Source: Mesorhizobium loti
Lineage (GTDB): Bacteria; Pseudomonadota; Alphaproteobacteria; Rhizobiales; Rhizobiaceae
Reading direction: 5' to 3'
Length of the DNA stretch: 64,000 nt
Assembly (NCBI GenBank): GCA_002356515.1
Contig: AP017605.1
Coordinates: 3,915,001 to 3,979,000, forward strand
In this document: in pieces, positions 45,848 to 54,761 of the stretch
How positions within the stretch are numbered: position 1 is the first letter of the stretch
Layout: the number at the start of each line of letters is the position of its first letter
Made by a program: the position numbers and the translations under genes
The notes under the pieces: model-generated
Told to the model about the DNA's origin: nothing
The model's database searches: none
The model's input: only the letters and a program-made list of their open reading frames with translations

Positions 45848-46663
45848 CTATTCCTCGTGCTGGCGGCGCAGGCGCCGCTCCAGCGCCCTGAGCGCCAGCG
45901 ACAGGCCGACGGTCAGGATGAGATAGATATAGGCAACGATCGAATAGGTCTCGAAGAAGCGGAACGAGCCGGCGGCATAGACCTTGCCCATCTGGGTGAT
46001 GTCGGCGACGCCGAGCACCGAGACCAGCGAGGAATCCTTGACCAGAGCGACGAAATCATTGCCGAGCGGCGGCAATATGGTGCGGATCGCCTGCGGAAAC
46101 ACGATCAGCCGGAAGCGTTGCGAGCGGCTCAGCCCAAGCGCCTTTGCCGCCTCGATCTGGCCTTTCTCGACCGCCTGGATGCCGGCGCGGAAGACTTCCG
46201 AGATGAAGGCCGAATAGCCGATGGTCAGCGCCATGATGGCGCGCCACAACAGCGAAACGTCGCGCACCAGGAGCTCGCCGAAATAGCCCGCGCTTTGCAG
46301 CGGCGCTGTCAGCACATTCCAGGCTGCGACAAAGGCCGGCGCGCCCGCAAAGGCGATCCAGAACAACAGCACCAGTATCGGCACGCCGCGGATGATCTCG
46401 ACATAGAAGCGGGCGATCTGGCGCAGCCACTGCGAGCCCGACAGGCCCATCAGCGCAATGCCGAGACCGATGACCGATGCCAGGGCGAAAGCGATCACGG
46501 TGACGAGGACGGTGATACCGATGCCCTTGGCGACCGTGGCGAAGACCTGGGCATAGAGATCGCTGGCCGCGATAAACAAGGCCGCCGCCAATGCAAGCAC
46601 CGCGGCAACGGCAAGCCACCAGGGGAATTCGGCTTTGGTGGAGGAGGACGAAGGCGGTGCCAT
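45848..46663 (-). CDS. Amino-acid ABC transporter permease
   Basis: Inner-membrane permease of 271 residues of the polar amino-acid (HisM/GlnP) type. The EAA loop reads EAAKALGLSRSQRFRLIVFPQ, and the VALVKDSSLVSVLGVADI segment is typical. It has about five to six helices. The solute-binding protein gene is 222 bases upstream, beyond a repeat element. No ATPase gene is beside it, so the ATPase is probably encoded elsewhere. Confidence 0.92.
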   Translation of the reverse strand: MAPPSSSSTKAEFPWWLAVAAVLALAAALFIAASDLYAQVFATVAKGIGITVLVTVIAFALASVIGLGIALMGLSGSQWLRQIARFYVEIIRGVPILVLLFWIAFAGAPAFVAAWNVLTAPLQSAGYFGELLVRDVSLLWRAIMALTIGYSAFISEVFRAGIQAVEKGQIEAAKALGLSRSQRFRLIVFPQAIRTILPPLGNDFVALVKDSSLVSVLGVADITQMGKVYAAGSFRFFETYSIVAYIYLILTVGLSLALRALERRLRRQHEE

Positions 46664-46710
46664 CAGGCGTGCCCGGAGAGGAGGACATTTCGAAAGTAAG
46701 GTGCCAAGGC

Positions 46711-46861
46711 ACCTGTCCTGCCGGACATCTCCCCCGCAAGGGGGCAGATTGGCAGCGTCGTCAACGGCACTCTTCTTACAAGGTTGATGATTGGCGAAAG
46801 CGGAAGAAACAGCCGATCTCCCCCTTTGCGGGGGAGATGCCCGGCAGGGCAGAGGGGGGTG
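46711..46861. repeat. Intergenic palindromic element, family C copy 2
   Basis: Element of about 150 bases in the gap between the permease and binding-protein genes. The ends (cctgtcctgccggacatctc and gagatgcccggcagggcaga) are inverted relative to each other, and cccccgcaagggg is paired with cccctttgcggggg. Shares end words with 33757-33975. It may affect relative expression of the two transporter genes. Confidence 0.7.
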
Positions 46862-46885
46862 TTCAAGCGCAAAGTCAGCGGGAAA

Positions 46886-47683
46886 TCACTGCCCCATCTT
46901 GTAATCAAGGAACCACTTCTTGTTCAGCGCATCGAGCGTCCCGTCCGCCTTCAGTGCCGCGATCGCGGCGTTGACGGGCTTTACCAGGTCCGATCCCTTC
47001 GGGAAAATGAACCCAAAATCCTCGGTGCCGAGCGGGCCGCCGATGAGCTTGAGCTTGCCCTCGGATGCATCGACATAGCCCTTGCCGGCGGTGCCGTCGG
47101 TCAGCACGACATCGACGTCGCCCGCCTTAAGCGCCTGCACGGTCGCGCCAAAAGTCTCGAACAGTTTGATGCGCGGGTTCTGCTCATTGCCGTCGAGCAC
47201 GCTGTAGACGGCGGTGTAGAAAGGCGTCGTACCAGGCTGCGCGCCGATCAACCCGTCCTTGAAGGCACCAAAAGTCTTGGCGTCGGTGAAGCGGCTTTCG
47301 TCGCCGCGCACCAGCATGAACTGCTCCGAACGCATATAGGGGTCGGAGAAATCGACCTTCTCCTTGCGGTCGTCCTTGATGGTGATGCCGGTCATGCCGA
47401 TGTTGTACTGGTTGTCGGAAACCGCCTGGATCATCGCGTCCCAGGAGGTGTTCTGGTACTCGACCTTGAAGTTCAGCCGCTTGGCGATTTCGTTCATCGC
47501 GTCATATTCCCAGCCGATCTGTTTTCCCGTCTTGGGATCGATGAACTGCAGCGGCGGATAAGCGTTTTCGGTGACCACCACCACTTTCTTGCCACCGAGA
47601 TCGGGCAGCGCCTGCGCGAAGGCGGCAACGGGCGCCAGCACAAGGGCAAGCAGGCCGGCCAGCAGCAGTTTCGACTTGGTCAT
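46886..47683 (-). CDS. Amino-acid ABC transporter substrate-binding protein
   Basis: Periplasmic binding protein of 265 residues, family 3. It has a Sec signal peptide (about 1-23, ending AAFA), a [19 protein letters not shown] start and the [16 protein letters not shown] segment, followed by [14 protein letters not shown] and a C-terminal NKKWF. The ligand is likely a polar amino acid. It is the first gene of the transporter run on the minus strand. Confidence 0.92.
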   Translation of the reverse strand: MTKSKLLLAGLLALVLAPVAAFAQALPDLGGKKVVVVTENAYPPLQFIDPKTGKQIGWEYDAMNEIAKRLNFKVEYQNTSWDAMIQAVSDNQYNIGMTGITIKDDRKEKVDFSDPYMRSEQFMLVRGDESRFTDAKTFGAFKDGLIGAQPGTTPFYTAVYSVLDGNEQNPRIKLFETFGATVQALKAGDVDVVLTDGTAGKGYVDASEGKLKLIGGPLGTEDFGFIFPKGSDLVKPVNAAIAALKADGTLDALNKKWFLDYKMGQ

Positions 47684-47841
47684 GACACACTCCCGAAAAT
47701 TGAAAGCGCCCGGATGGGCCTACAGGAAAATCCGGCGCCGACTTTAGCTTTCCGCATGCGTCATGCAAGACGGTCCGCTGCGTCAGCGTGCGCGAAAAGG
47801 GATTCCAATGCCCTCAATCCAGGGATTTCCGGATGATCTGC

Positions 47842-48378
47842 TTATCTCGAGCCAGAGATCAACGCTTCCGCATCCGCCGAGGCGTCTTCCGCCACAGCGT
47901 TGCGCAGACCGGCAATCAGCTGGGTGAGTGTCGCGTGCAGAGCCTTCGCTTCGCCCGGCTCAAGTGGCACGCTGCAGGCAAGGGCTGCGGACACATCCTT
48001 GATGCGCGCGCGCAGCGCCTGGCCATTGGCCGTCGGCTCGACCAGCACGCGGCGCTCATCGGCGGCATCGCGGCGGCGGGTGAGGAGGCCGCCCGCTTCC
48101 ATCCGCTTGAGCAGCGGCGTCAGCGTCGCGGAATCGAGGCCCAGTGCCTCGCCAAGCGCGCCCACAGTGCTCGGCGCATGCTCCCACAGCGCCAGCATGA
48201 CCAGATATTGCGGATAGGTCAGGCCGAGCGGATCGAGCAACGGCCGGTAGAGCTTGGTCATCAGCCCGCTCGCCGAATAGAGCGCGAAGCAGAGCTGCTG
48301 ATCAAGTCGCGGAACCTTCACCGTCCCGGCGGTCTCCGCCGGGACGTCGCTGGCGCTCTTTGTGGTCTTTCCCGTCAT
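47842..48378 (-). CDS. ohrR: OhrR, MarR-family organic-peroxide sensor
   Basis: MarR-type repressor of 178 residues. The reactive cysteine of OhrR is C30 in RLDQQLCFALYS, the N-terminal signature of the family; the wing region has KRMEAGGLLTRRRDAADERRV. Oxidation of this cysteine releases DNA. Its start overlaps the ohr stop by four bases, so ohr and ohrR are one operon, with the operator upstream of ohr. The extra C-terminal tail is acidic. Confidence 0.93.
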   Translation of the reverse strand: MTGKTTKSASDVPAETAGTVKVPRLDQQLCFALYSASGLMTKLYRPLLDPLGLTYPQYLVMLALWEHAPSTVGALGEALGLDSATLTPLLKRMEAGGLLTRRRDAADERRVLVEPTANGQALRARIKDVSAALACSVPLEPGEAKALHATLTQLIAGLRNAVAEDASADAEALISGSR

Positions 48379-48788
48379 GCCGCCTTTACCGAAAGCGCCA
48401 CCTCGACATTGCCCCGGATGGCGTTCGAATAGGGGCAGATCTTGTGTGCTTCCGATACAAGCGCTTCCGCCGCCGCCTGATCAAGGCCTTTCGTTTCCGC
48501 AGCGAGCGCGACGCCAAGCTTGAAGCCCTCGCCATGGGGAAGCAGGCTGACGGTCGAGCTTACCCCGGCATCCGTGAGCGGCAGCTTCTGCTTGCGCGCG
48601 ACGAAGCGGATCGCGCTTTCGAAGCAGGCGGCGTAGCCGATGGCGAAAAGCTGCTCGGGATTGGTGGCGCCACCTGGCCCGCCGAGCTCCTTGGGCAAAG
48701 CCAGATCGACCTTGAGCAGGCCGTCGCTGGTCTCGCCATGGCCGGCGCGGCCGCCGGTGACGTGAGCCTGTGCGGTGTAGAGTGCCAT
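48375..48788 (-). CDS. ohr: Organic hydroperoxide resistance protein Ohr
   Basis: Thiol peroxidase of 137 residues that reduces organic hydroperoxides, with C55 in GYAACFESAI and C118 in HKICPYSNAIRG as the reactive pair. Ohr type is clear from length and the NPEQLFAIGYAAC segment. It is first in the ohr-ohrR operon, with an inverted-repeat operator 19-43 bases before its ATG. Confidence 0.95.
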   Translation of the reverse strand: MALYTAQAHVTGGRAGHGETSDGLLKVDLALPKELGGPGGATNPEQLFAIGYAACFESAIRFVARKQKLPLTDAGVSSTVSLLPHGEGFKLGVALAAETKGLDQAAAEALVSEAHKICPYSNAIRGNVEVALSVKAA

Positions 48789-48806
48789 ATCTTATCTCCA
48801 ATTATA

Positions 48807-48831
48807 TTGTGCACGATTATTTAGTACACAA
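48807..48831 (-). promoter_or_regulatory. Candidate OhrR operator of the ohr-ohrR operon
   Basis: An inverted repeat of ttgtgcac and gtacacaa, separated by nine bases, lies in an AT-rich stretch just ahead of ohr. Its position fits a repressor site overlapping the promoter. OhrR proteins in other bacteria bind AT-rich palindromes; this exact site is inferred. Confidence 0.6.
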
Positions 48832-48897
48832 GATAATATGCCGTCAACACCGACGTCCGATTTCGGAGGCTGAAAGCGTTCACAGTCTGGTGAAACG

Positions 48898-48924
48898 AAA
48901 AAAGGCGGCCGAAGCCGCCTTTTT
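48898..48924 (-). terminator. Rho-independent terminator after rplS
   Basis: On the minus strand, aaaaggcggc pairs with gccgcctttt around a ttcg loop, followed by a T-run. The element is nearly symmetric and could terminate in both directions. It lies 19 bases after the rplS stop. Confidence 0.88.
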
Positions 48925-48942
48925 GAATGTGATTCCGAAAGC

Positions 48943-49491
48943 TTATTCGGCCGGGGTCGCCTCAGCAGCGGCCTTGGCTGCCTCGGCCTCGGCGGCCGCC
49001 TTCTTCTCGGCGGCTTCCTTGGCGGCCGTCTCGGCGGCCAGCGCCTGGGCAGCGGCAACCTTCTCGGCCTCGATGCGGGCCTTCTCGGCGTTCAGCGCAT
49101 CGCGCTCCTCATCGTTGAGCTTGCGGGCGCGCACGCCGGTGTTTTCCGAAATACGGGCCGACTTGCCGCGACGATCGCGCAGGTAATAGAGCTTGGCGCG
49201 ACGCACCTTGCCGCGGCGGACGATCTCGACGCCCTCGACCATCGGCGAGAACACCGGGAACACGCGCTCGACGCCTTCGCCGTAGGAGATCTTGCGGACG
49301 GTGAAATTTTCCTGGAAGCCGGAACCGGCGCGGGCGATGACGACGCCCTCATAGGCCTGGACGCGGGTGCGGGTACCTTCGGTCACGCGAACCTGGACGC
49401 GCACGGTGTCGCCGGGCTGGAATTCGGGAAGCTTGCGCTTGGCTTCGATCTTGGCGGCCTGCTCGGCCTCGAGCTGACGGATGAGATCCAT
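48943..49491 (-). CDS. rplS: 50S ribosomal protein L19 with C-terminal extension
   Basis: Ribosomal protein of 182 residues. The L19 core (about 1-115) has [20 protein letters not shown] and [16 protein letters not shown] and ends near [16 protein letters not shown] further 60 to 65 residues of alanine, glutamate and lysine follow, as in some Rhizobiales. ATG 49491 begins [14 protein letters not shown]. rplS usually follows trmD; here a TSUP transporter on the opposite strand separates them. Confidence 0.95.
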   Translation of the reverse strand: MDLIRQLEAEQAAKIEAKRKLPEFQPGDTVRVQVRVTEGTRTRVQAYEGVVIARAGSGFQENFTVRKISYGEGVERVFPVFSPMVEGVEIVRRGKVRRAKLYYLRDRRGKSARISENTGVRARKLNDEERDALNAEKARIEAEKVAAAQALAAETAAKEAAEKKAAAEAEAAKAAAEATPAE

Positions 49492-49803
49492 CTTGGGTAA
49501 TCCACTTCTTGTTCTTCCGACAGTCAGAGCGTCCGACACTCGCCTTGCAGTTCCATTGACCGCTCGGCTATGCCCTTTGTTCGAGAACATCAGGCAGGGG
49601 CGACTACACCGTCATTGTTGACGGGTCCGGCAGATTCTTCTTCCGGTTCGGCGGCGACATACAGCTATTTCGGCGCTTTGTCACGCCCGCGCACGAGACT
49701 TTTTTGCCGGCATGGCATCATCGTAATCGCTTCGTGCCGGGTTGCGCCGCTCTCCGGGGCTTTCTAAGCCTGACATAACACAGTTTTTGAGCAGCGGCAT
49801 TCC
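49492..49803. other. Intergenic region between rplS and the TSUP gene
   Basis: This 312-base gap holds the divergent promoters of rplS (minus) and the TSUP gene (plus). No repeat, hairpin terminator or small gene was recognised in it. Confidence 0.5.
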
Positions 49804-50556
49804 ATGTCTGTCCTCGACGCCATCCTGCTTTTCCTGGCGGGCTTCCTGTCCGGCGCCGCCAATGCGGTCGCCGGCGGCGGCACGTTCATCACTTTCGGCG
49901 CCATGACATTGGTTGGTGTGCCGCCGATCGTCGCCAACGCCACCTCCTCGGTCACGCAATTCCCGGGCTATATCACCTCGACGCTCGCCTACTGGACCGA
50001 CATCCGCCACTTCTGGCGCGGTGCCCTGCTGCTTTGCGCCATATCGGCGATCGGCGCACTGGCCGGCGCGCTGATCCTTCTGGCGCTGTCCAACCCGTCC
50101 TTCCGCGTCCTGGTGCCGTGGCTGCTTTTGGGCGCAACCGCCCTGTTTGCCGCCGGGCCGTGGCTGAAGCCGGCGCCGAAACCCGGCCATGAGGCGGCGG
50201 TCGGCTCGCTCGCCGGTTCGCTGGCGCAGTTCGTCACCGCCATCTATGGCGGCTTCTTTGGCGCCGGCATGGGCGTGATGATGCTGGCGACGCTCGGCCT
50301 GACGCAGTCCGGCGACTACCACCGGCTGAACGCGCTGAAGAACATGCTGGCCGTGGTCATCGCGGCTGTCGCCATCATCGTCTTCGTCTCGGGCGGCGTT
50401 GTCGCCTGGCCGCAGGCTGTTATCATGATCCCGGGCGGCGCGCTCGGCGGCTATGCCGGTGTGTGGATCGCCAAACGCGTGCCGCAGAGCGTCGTACGCG
50501 GCTTCGTCGTCGCGGTTGGCCTGTTCCTGGCGTTTTATTACTTCGGCAAGGGGTGA
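49804..50556 (+). CDS. TSUP family (TauE/SafE) membrane transporter
   Basis: Inner-membrane protein of 250 residues with seven to eight helices and the two-fold TSUP repeat: [20 protein letters not shown] in the first half and [16 protein letters not shown] in the second. Family members export sulfite, sulfoacetate or other organosulfur acids, but the substrate here is unknown. ATG 49804 fits the first helix. It lies on the plus strand between rplS and trmD and overlaps the trmD 3' end by 19 bases. Confidence 0.9.
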   Translation: MSVLDAILLFLAGFLSGAANAVAGGGTFITFGAMTLVGVPPIVANATSSVTQFPGYITSTLAYWTDIRHFWRGALLLCAISAIGALAGALILLALSNPSFRVLVPWLLLGATALFAAGPWLKPAPKPGHEAAVGSLAGSLAQFVTAIYGGFFGAGMGVMMLATLGLTQSGDYHRLNALKNMLAVVIAAVAIIVFVSGGVVAWPQAVIMIPGGALGGYAGVWIAKRVPQSVVRGFVVAVGLFLAFYYFGKG

Positions 50557-51236
50557 GCGACGAGCAGATCCGGCCGTCTCTCCCTGGTCAGCCGCTCCGA
50601 CTGCTCCCGCCGCCATGCCGCGATCTTCTTGTGATTGCCGGAGATCAGCACCTCGGGAATCTCCCTGCCCTCGAACTCCTGCGGTCGCGTGTAGTGGGGA
50701 TGTTCGAGCAGGCCGTTTTCGAAACTCTCTTCCTCGCCGGACACGGCATTGCCCATGACGCCGGGCAACAGCCGCACCACCGCGTCGAGCAGCACCAGCG
50801 CTGCCGGTTCGCCGCCGGAGAGGATGAAATCGCCGATCGAGACTTCCTCTAACCCCCGCGCTTCGATCAGCCGCTGGTCGACGCCCTCGAAGCGGCCGCA
50901 CAGGATGACCGCGCCCGGCCCGGCGGCGAGTTCGCGCACGCGCGCCTGGGTTAGCGGTTTGCCGCGCGGGCTCATCAGAAGGCGCGGACGCGTATCGCCC
51001 GGCGGCGAGGCGTGGTCGATAGCCCTGGCCAGCACATCGGCGCGCATCACCATGCCGGCGCCGCCGCCGGCCGGCGTGTCATCGACGGTGCGGTGCTTGT
51101 CGGTGGCGAAATCGCGGATCTGGATCGCTGCAAGCGACCATGTGCCGGCCTCGAGCGCGCGGCCCGCCAGCGACAGGCCGAGCGCGCCCGGAAACATCTC
51201 GGGATAGAGCGTCAGTACCGAGGCGGCAAAACTCAC
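50538..51236 (-). CDS. trmD: tRNA (guanine-N1)-methyltransferase
   Basis: SPOUT-class enzyme of 232 residues that methylates G37 of tRNAs. The trefoil-knot signature is [20 protein letters not shown] together with [16 protein letters not shown]; the [17 protein letters not shown] start and [11 protein letters not shown] late segment are typical. It follows rimM with a four-base overlap. The stop overlaps the convergent TSUP gene. Confidence 0.95.
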   Translation of the reverse strand: MSFAASVLTLYPEMFPGALGLSLAGRALEAGTWSLAAIQIRDFATDKHRTVDDTPAGGGAGMVMRADVLARAIDHASPPGDTRPRLLMSPRGKPLTQARVRELAAGPGAVILCGRFEGVDQRLIEARGLEEVSIGDFILSGGEPAALVLLDAVVRLLPGVMGNAVSGEEESFENGLLEHPHYTRPQEFEGREIPEVLISGNHKKIAAWRREQSERLTRERRPDLLVAHPLPK

Positions 51237-51832
51237 CGGTTGCCCCCGGCGTCGCGCGGACCGCGCGGCCTGCCCTTCGGATCGAAGTCCTCCTCGCCCG
51301 GCGCCTCGCCGTCCTCGTCCTCGACCAGTCCGGCCGCTACCGGATCGACGCGGACGAAGCCTTCGGCGATCGACACATCAGGCACGGCGGCCTGGGTGAA
51401 CGGGATCAGCACGCCCTTGCGGCCGGCAAGCGTCACGTCGAGGATGTCGCCGCCGCCGAAATTATGCACCGCGACGACCTTGCCGAGCGCGGCCCCGGTA
51501 TCGTCCCGAACCTCCAGTCCAACGAGGTCGGCATGGTAGAATTCATCCTCCTCGCCATCGTCCGGCAGCATCGAGCGGTCGACGAACAGTTCGGTACCGG
51601 CGAGCGCTTCGGCCGCATTGCGGTCGCTGATGCCTTTGAAGCGCACCACGACGACGGTGTTGGCCGGTCTGATGTCCGTGATCTGGAAGGCGCGGCCGTC
51701 CCTGGCATAGAGCGGCCCATAATCGGCCAGCGCCATCGGATCGCCGGTGAAGGTTTTCACCCGGAGTTCGCCCTTGATGCCATGGGCGGCGCCGATCACG
51801 GCCATCTGGACAGGGTTTTGCGGCTTGCTCAT
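51233..51832 (-). CDS. rimM: Ribosome maturation factor RimM
   Basis: Protein of 199 residues that assists 30S maturation and binds S19. The N-terminal [21 protein letters not shown] and the PRC-barrel segment [19 protein letters not shown] are typical; an acidic, glycine/arginine-rich tail follows. It overlaps trmD by four bases. rpsP is not seen upstream; xerC lies divergently instead. Confidence 0.94.
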   Translation of the reverse strand: MSKPQNPVQMAVIGAAHGIKGELRVKTFTGDPMALADYGPLYARDGRAFQITDIRPANTVVVVRFKGISDRNAAEALAGTELFVDRSMLPDDGEEDEFYHADLVGLEVRDDTGAALGKVVAVHNFGGGDILDVTLAGRKGVLIPFTQAAVPDVSIAEGFVRVDPVAAGLVEDEDGEAPGEEDFDPKGRPRGPRDAGGNR

Positions 51833-51951
51833 GGCGAAATATCCTTTGGCCTGCTCTAGCCCCAGCCCGGCGTCATTTCAATGATCGCCCCTTGTCATTT
51901 CAATGACGGGCTCTTCACCGCTTCCTAACCCGAACACCCCAAAATGCCGCC

Positions 51952-52890
51952 ATGCAGGAATTCCTCATCCCGGCGAAACCCGATCTCCAGGCGGCGCGCG
52001 AAAGCTGGCTGAAGATGCTCGCGCGTGAACGTCGCCTGTCGCCCGCAACCGTCGAGGCCTATGAGCGCGACACGCGCCAGTTCCTGCATTTCCTCACCGG
52101 CCATTGCGGCGGCTCGCCCGGCATTTCCGACATCGCCAATCTGCGCCCGGCCGATCTGCGCGGCTTCCTCGCCGCCCGCCGCAACGCCGGCGCCGGCGCC
52201 CGCACGCTGGGCCGAGGCTTGGCCGGCATCCGCTCGCTGTTGCGTTTTCTCGAACGGCGAGGTCTCGCCAATGCGGCTGGTGCCGCGGCACTCCGCGCTC
52301 CGCGCCAACCCAAATCGTTGCCAAAACCGCTGACGGCGAGCGACGCCAAACAGGTCGTATCGGTGGAAGGCCAACTGGCCGAAGAGCCCTGGATCGCCGC
52401 CCGCAACGCCGCCGTGCTGACGCTGCTCTATGGCTCCGGCCTGCGCATTTCCGAGGCACTCGGTCTCGCCGGCGCCGATCTGGCCTCAGAAAGCGACACG
52501 GTGCTGCGTGTCACCGGCAAGGGCGGCAAGACGCGGCTGGTGCCGGTGCTGCCGGTGGCGCTTCGGGCCATCGCCGAATACCGCCGGCTCTGCCCCTACC
52601 ATCTCGACCCCAAGGGCCTGCTGTTTCGCGGCGCGCGCGGCGGCCCGCTCAACCCGGCCATCATCCAGCGCGACATGGCCAAACTGCGCTCGGCGCTGAA
52701 CCTGCCCGACACTGCGACGCCGCACGCGCTGCGCCATTCCTTCGCCACGCATCTGCTCGGCCGTGGCGGCGATCTGCGCACCATCCAGGAACTGCTCGGC
52801 CACGCCAGCCTGTCGACGACGCAGATCTACACCGGCGTCGACACCGCAAGGCTGCTCGAAATCTACGAATCGGCCCATCCGAGGGCGTGA
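51952..52890 (+). CDS. xerC: Tyrosine recombinase XerC
   Basis: Site-specific recombinase of 312 residues that resolves chromosome dimers with XerD at dif. Catalytic residues are all present: R165, K190 (or K193), H258, R261, H284 and the nucleophile Y293 in QIYTGVDTARLL. A core-binding domain covers 15-110. This is the housekeeping type, not a phage integrase, and no att site or cargo is nearby. FtsK, its usual partner, is encoded at 23415. Confidence 0.92.
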   Translation: MQEFLIPAKPDLQAARESWLKMLARERRLSPATVEAYERDTRQFLHFLTGHCGGSPGISDIANLRPADLRGFLAARRNAGAGARTLGRGLAGIRSLLRFLERRGLANAAGAAALRAPRQPKSLPKPLTASDAKQVVSVEGQLAEEPWIAARNAAVLTLLYGSGLRISEALGLAGADLASESDTVLRVTGKGGKTRLVPVLPVALRAIAEYRRLCPYHLDPKGLLFRGARGGPLNPAIIQRDMAKLRSALNLPDTATPHALRHSFATHLLGRGGDLRTIQELLGHASLSTTQIYTGVDTARLLEIYESAHPRA

Positions 52891-52952
52891 AACCTTCAAT
52901 TTCGTGACGCCAATTAACCGTTTTGCCGCTTTTCGGTCCTAGGAATAGGATC

Positions 52953-54023
52953 ATGAAACGCGTCATTGCCATCGCCGACCGCGCAGCTTCCATCTCGCTG
53001 AAGCTGCTTGTCGCGCTCAACGTGCTGTTTTTCCTGTCATTCCTTGCCGTCCTGCTGTTCGCGGCAGGCAGGGCGCATGCGGAAGTCCCGACCTGCGCCG
53101 GCGCCGACATGCTGTCGGCCCTGCAGAAGAGCAACCCTGCCACTTACAGCAAGATCGAGGCGGAAGCCGCCGCGACGCTGAATGGCAAGGGCCTGTTGTG
53201 GAAGCTGGAGAAACCGGGCGAACAGCCATCCTACCTCTTTGGCACCATGCACATGACCGACCCGCGCGTCACCACGTTGCCTCCGGACGCACAGAAGGCC
53301 TTTGACGCCGCCGGCACCCTCATCATCGAAACCACCGATGTGCTCGACAAGCAGAAGATGATGACGGCGATGCTGAAAGAGCCGGACCTGATGATGTTCA
53401 CCGACTCCACCACGCTGTCGTCCTTGCTGACGCCGGACGAAGCGGCGGCGATGAATGCAGCACTCGACGCGCGCGGCATTCCGCCGGCAACGGTCGCCAA
53501 GATGAAGCCGTGGATGCTGTCGGCGATGATGGCGCTTCCGGCCTGCGAACTCGCCCGCCAGTCCGGCGGAGCGTCGGTGCTCGACGTCAAGCTGGCCGAG
53601 AGCGCCAAGGCTGCCGGCAAGCCGGTCGAAGGTCTGGAAACGGCCGAGAGCCAGCTGCGCGCCATGGCCTCGTTGCCGCTCGCCTTCCACATGAAGGGCC
53701 TGGTCGACACGCTGAAGCTCGGCGACAAGGTCAACGACATCAACGAGACCATGATCGTGCTCTACCAGCGCGGCGACACCGGCATGTTTTGGCCGCTGTT
53801 CCGCGTCGCCATGCCGGAGGAGCAGAACGACGCCTCGGGCTATGCCGCCTTCGAGGAAACCATGATCACCAGCCGCAACAAGGTCATGGTCGATCACGCC
53901 GAACCGATCCTGGCCAAAGGCAATGCCTTCATGGCGGTCGGCGCGCTGCACCTTCCCGGCCCCGAGGGACTGGTCGAGGATTTTCGCAAGGCCGGCTACA
54001 CCGTCACCGCCGTTGGGCTTTAG
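52953..54023 (+). CDS. TraB/GumN family protein
   Basis: Protein of 356 residues with a signal/anchor segment (about 17-43, ending ARAHAE) and a TraB/GumN domain. The two key motifs are YLFGTMHMTDPRV (GxxH) and AFMAVGALHLPGPEGLVE at the C-terminus, the latter with the second histidine. Relatives are proposed metalloproteases or haem-binding proteins; bacterial roles are unclear. ATG 52953 was chosen as the first codon before the hydrophobic segment. A diverged copy of its 3' end lies at 54581-54635. Confidence 0.88.
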   Translation: MKRVIAIADRAASISLKLLVALNVLFFLSFLAVLLFAAGRAHAEVPTCAGADMLSALQKSNPATYSKIEAEAAATLNGKGLLWKLEKPGEQPSYLFGTMHMTDPRVTTLPPDAQKAFDAAGTLIIETTDVLDKQKMMTAMLKEPDLMMFTDSTTLSSLLTPDEAAAMNAALDARGIPPATVAKMKPWMLSAMMALPACELARQSGGASVLDVKLAESAKAAGKPVEGLETAESQLRAMASLPLAFHMKGLVDTLKLGDKVNDINETMIVLYQRGDTGMFWPLFRVAMPEEQNDASGYAAFEETMITSRNKVMVDHAEPILAKGNAFMAVGALHLPGPEGLVEDFRKAGYTVTAVGL

Positions 54024-54026
54024 CCG

Positions 54027-54503
54027 CTATTTGATCAAGACCTGAGCCAGCATCGCCGGAACGACGATGCGGTGAAACGGCATGATGACGGCGAGATAGG
54101 TCCGCCCGAACAGATTGTGCGTCTTCACGATCGTCGACGCGGCCACTTCCTGCCGGCCCGCGCCGAGGTCGCTCACCTCCACCAGGAGGCGGAAATCGAG
54201 ATGCCGGTCGTCCAGCCCGAGGACGACCCTGCCGGGCGCCTGGCTGATGAGCGGAAATATGCCGATCCTGCTTTCCGGCGGTGCGTCGGGGTCAGCCCCG
54301 CCTTTCAGCCCAAATGGCCTGACAGCGAGGTTGCGCAGCGCCGTAAGCCGGCCGACCCACAGCGGGGTTCGCCCCAGGGCGCGCTCGGCCGCGCCAATGG
54401 CGGTCAGGGCAAGACCATCGGTTGTCAGCACGTAGCGGTCGGCGAACTGAGCGCCGGCAAGAACGCTTTCGGGATCAGGAAAAGTCTGTGCAGTGGGGGT
54501 CAT
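54027..54503 (-). CDS. DUF2867 family protein
   Basis: Protein of 158 residues with the DUF2867 pattern: an N-terminal DRYVLTTDGLALTAIGAAERAL helix pair, FPLISQAPGRVVLGLDDRHLDF strands, and the THNLFGRTYLAVIMPFHRIVVP ending. The function is unknown. It is convergent with the TraB/GumN gene three bases away and is flanked on its other side by a remnant of a TraB/GumN paralogue. Confidence 0.85.
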   Translation of the reverse strand: MTPTAQTFPDPESVLAGAQFADRYVLTTDGLALTAIGAAERALGRTPLWVGRLTALRNLAVRPFGLKGGADPDAPPESRIGIFPLISQAPGRVVLGLDDRHLDFRLLVEVSDLGAGRQEVAASTIVKTHNLFGRTYLAVIMPFHRIVVPAMLAQVLIK

Positions 54504-54580
54504 ATCGGCAAATCCCTCGCAACCAACGATAGCATCGGTTGGTTTGGAACACTGCGTGGCGAAACGCCGCCAGCCCGGAG

Positions 54581-54635
54581 AGGACTGGTCGAGGATTTTC
54601 GTAAAGCCGGCTATACTGTCACCGCCGTCAATTGA
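54581..54635 (+). pseudogene. 3'-end remnant of a TraB/GumN paralogue
   Basis: Eighteen codons plus a stop encode GLVEDFRKAGYTVTAVN, matching the last residues of the TraB/GumN gene that ends at 54023. Differences between the two DNA segments are mostly in third codon positions (cgt/cgc, aaa/aag, tat/tac, act/acc). The segment is therefore the tail of a diverged, once-coding paralogue rather than a fresh duplication. No matching upstream portion is present. Confidence 0.75.
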
Positions 54636-54761
54636 GTCGGATGGCGGTGGGGGGCCCAAACGCCGCGTTTTCGGCGCTTTCCTTCCCTAGCGTGAAACCC
54701 ATTCAACGGTTGCGCGTTGATGGCTGTTGATTGATCATTTTCATCCACGGAGGACACTTTT

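Noticed and set aside
49681..50901. Minus-strand open frame of about 406 codons spanning the TSUP gene and trmD 3' end
   Set aside because: It runs across two genes without any conserved domain and is the complement of the TSUP frame.
51952..52890. Tyrosine recombinase as evidence of a genomic island
   Set aside because: It is a housekeeping XerC with complete catalytic residues and no nearby att site, tRNA or cargo.
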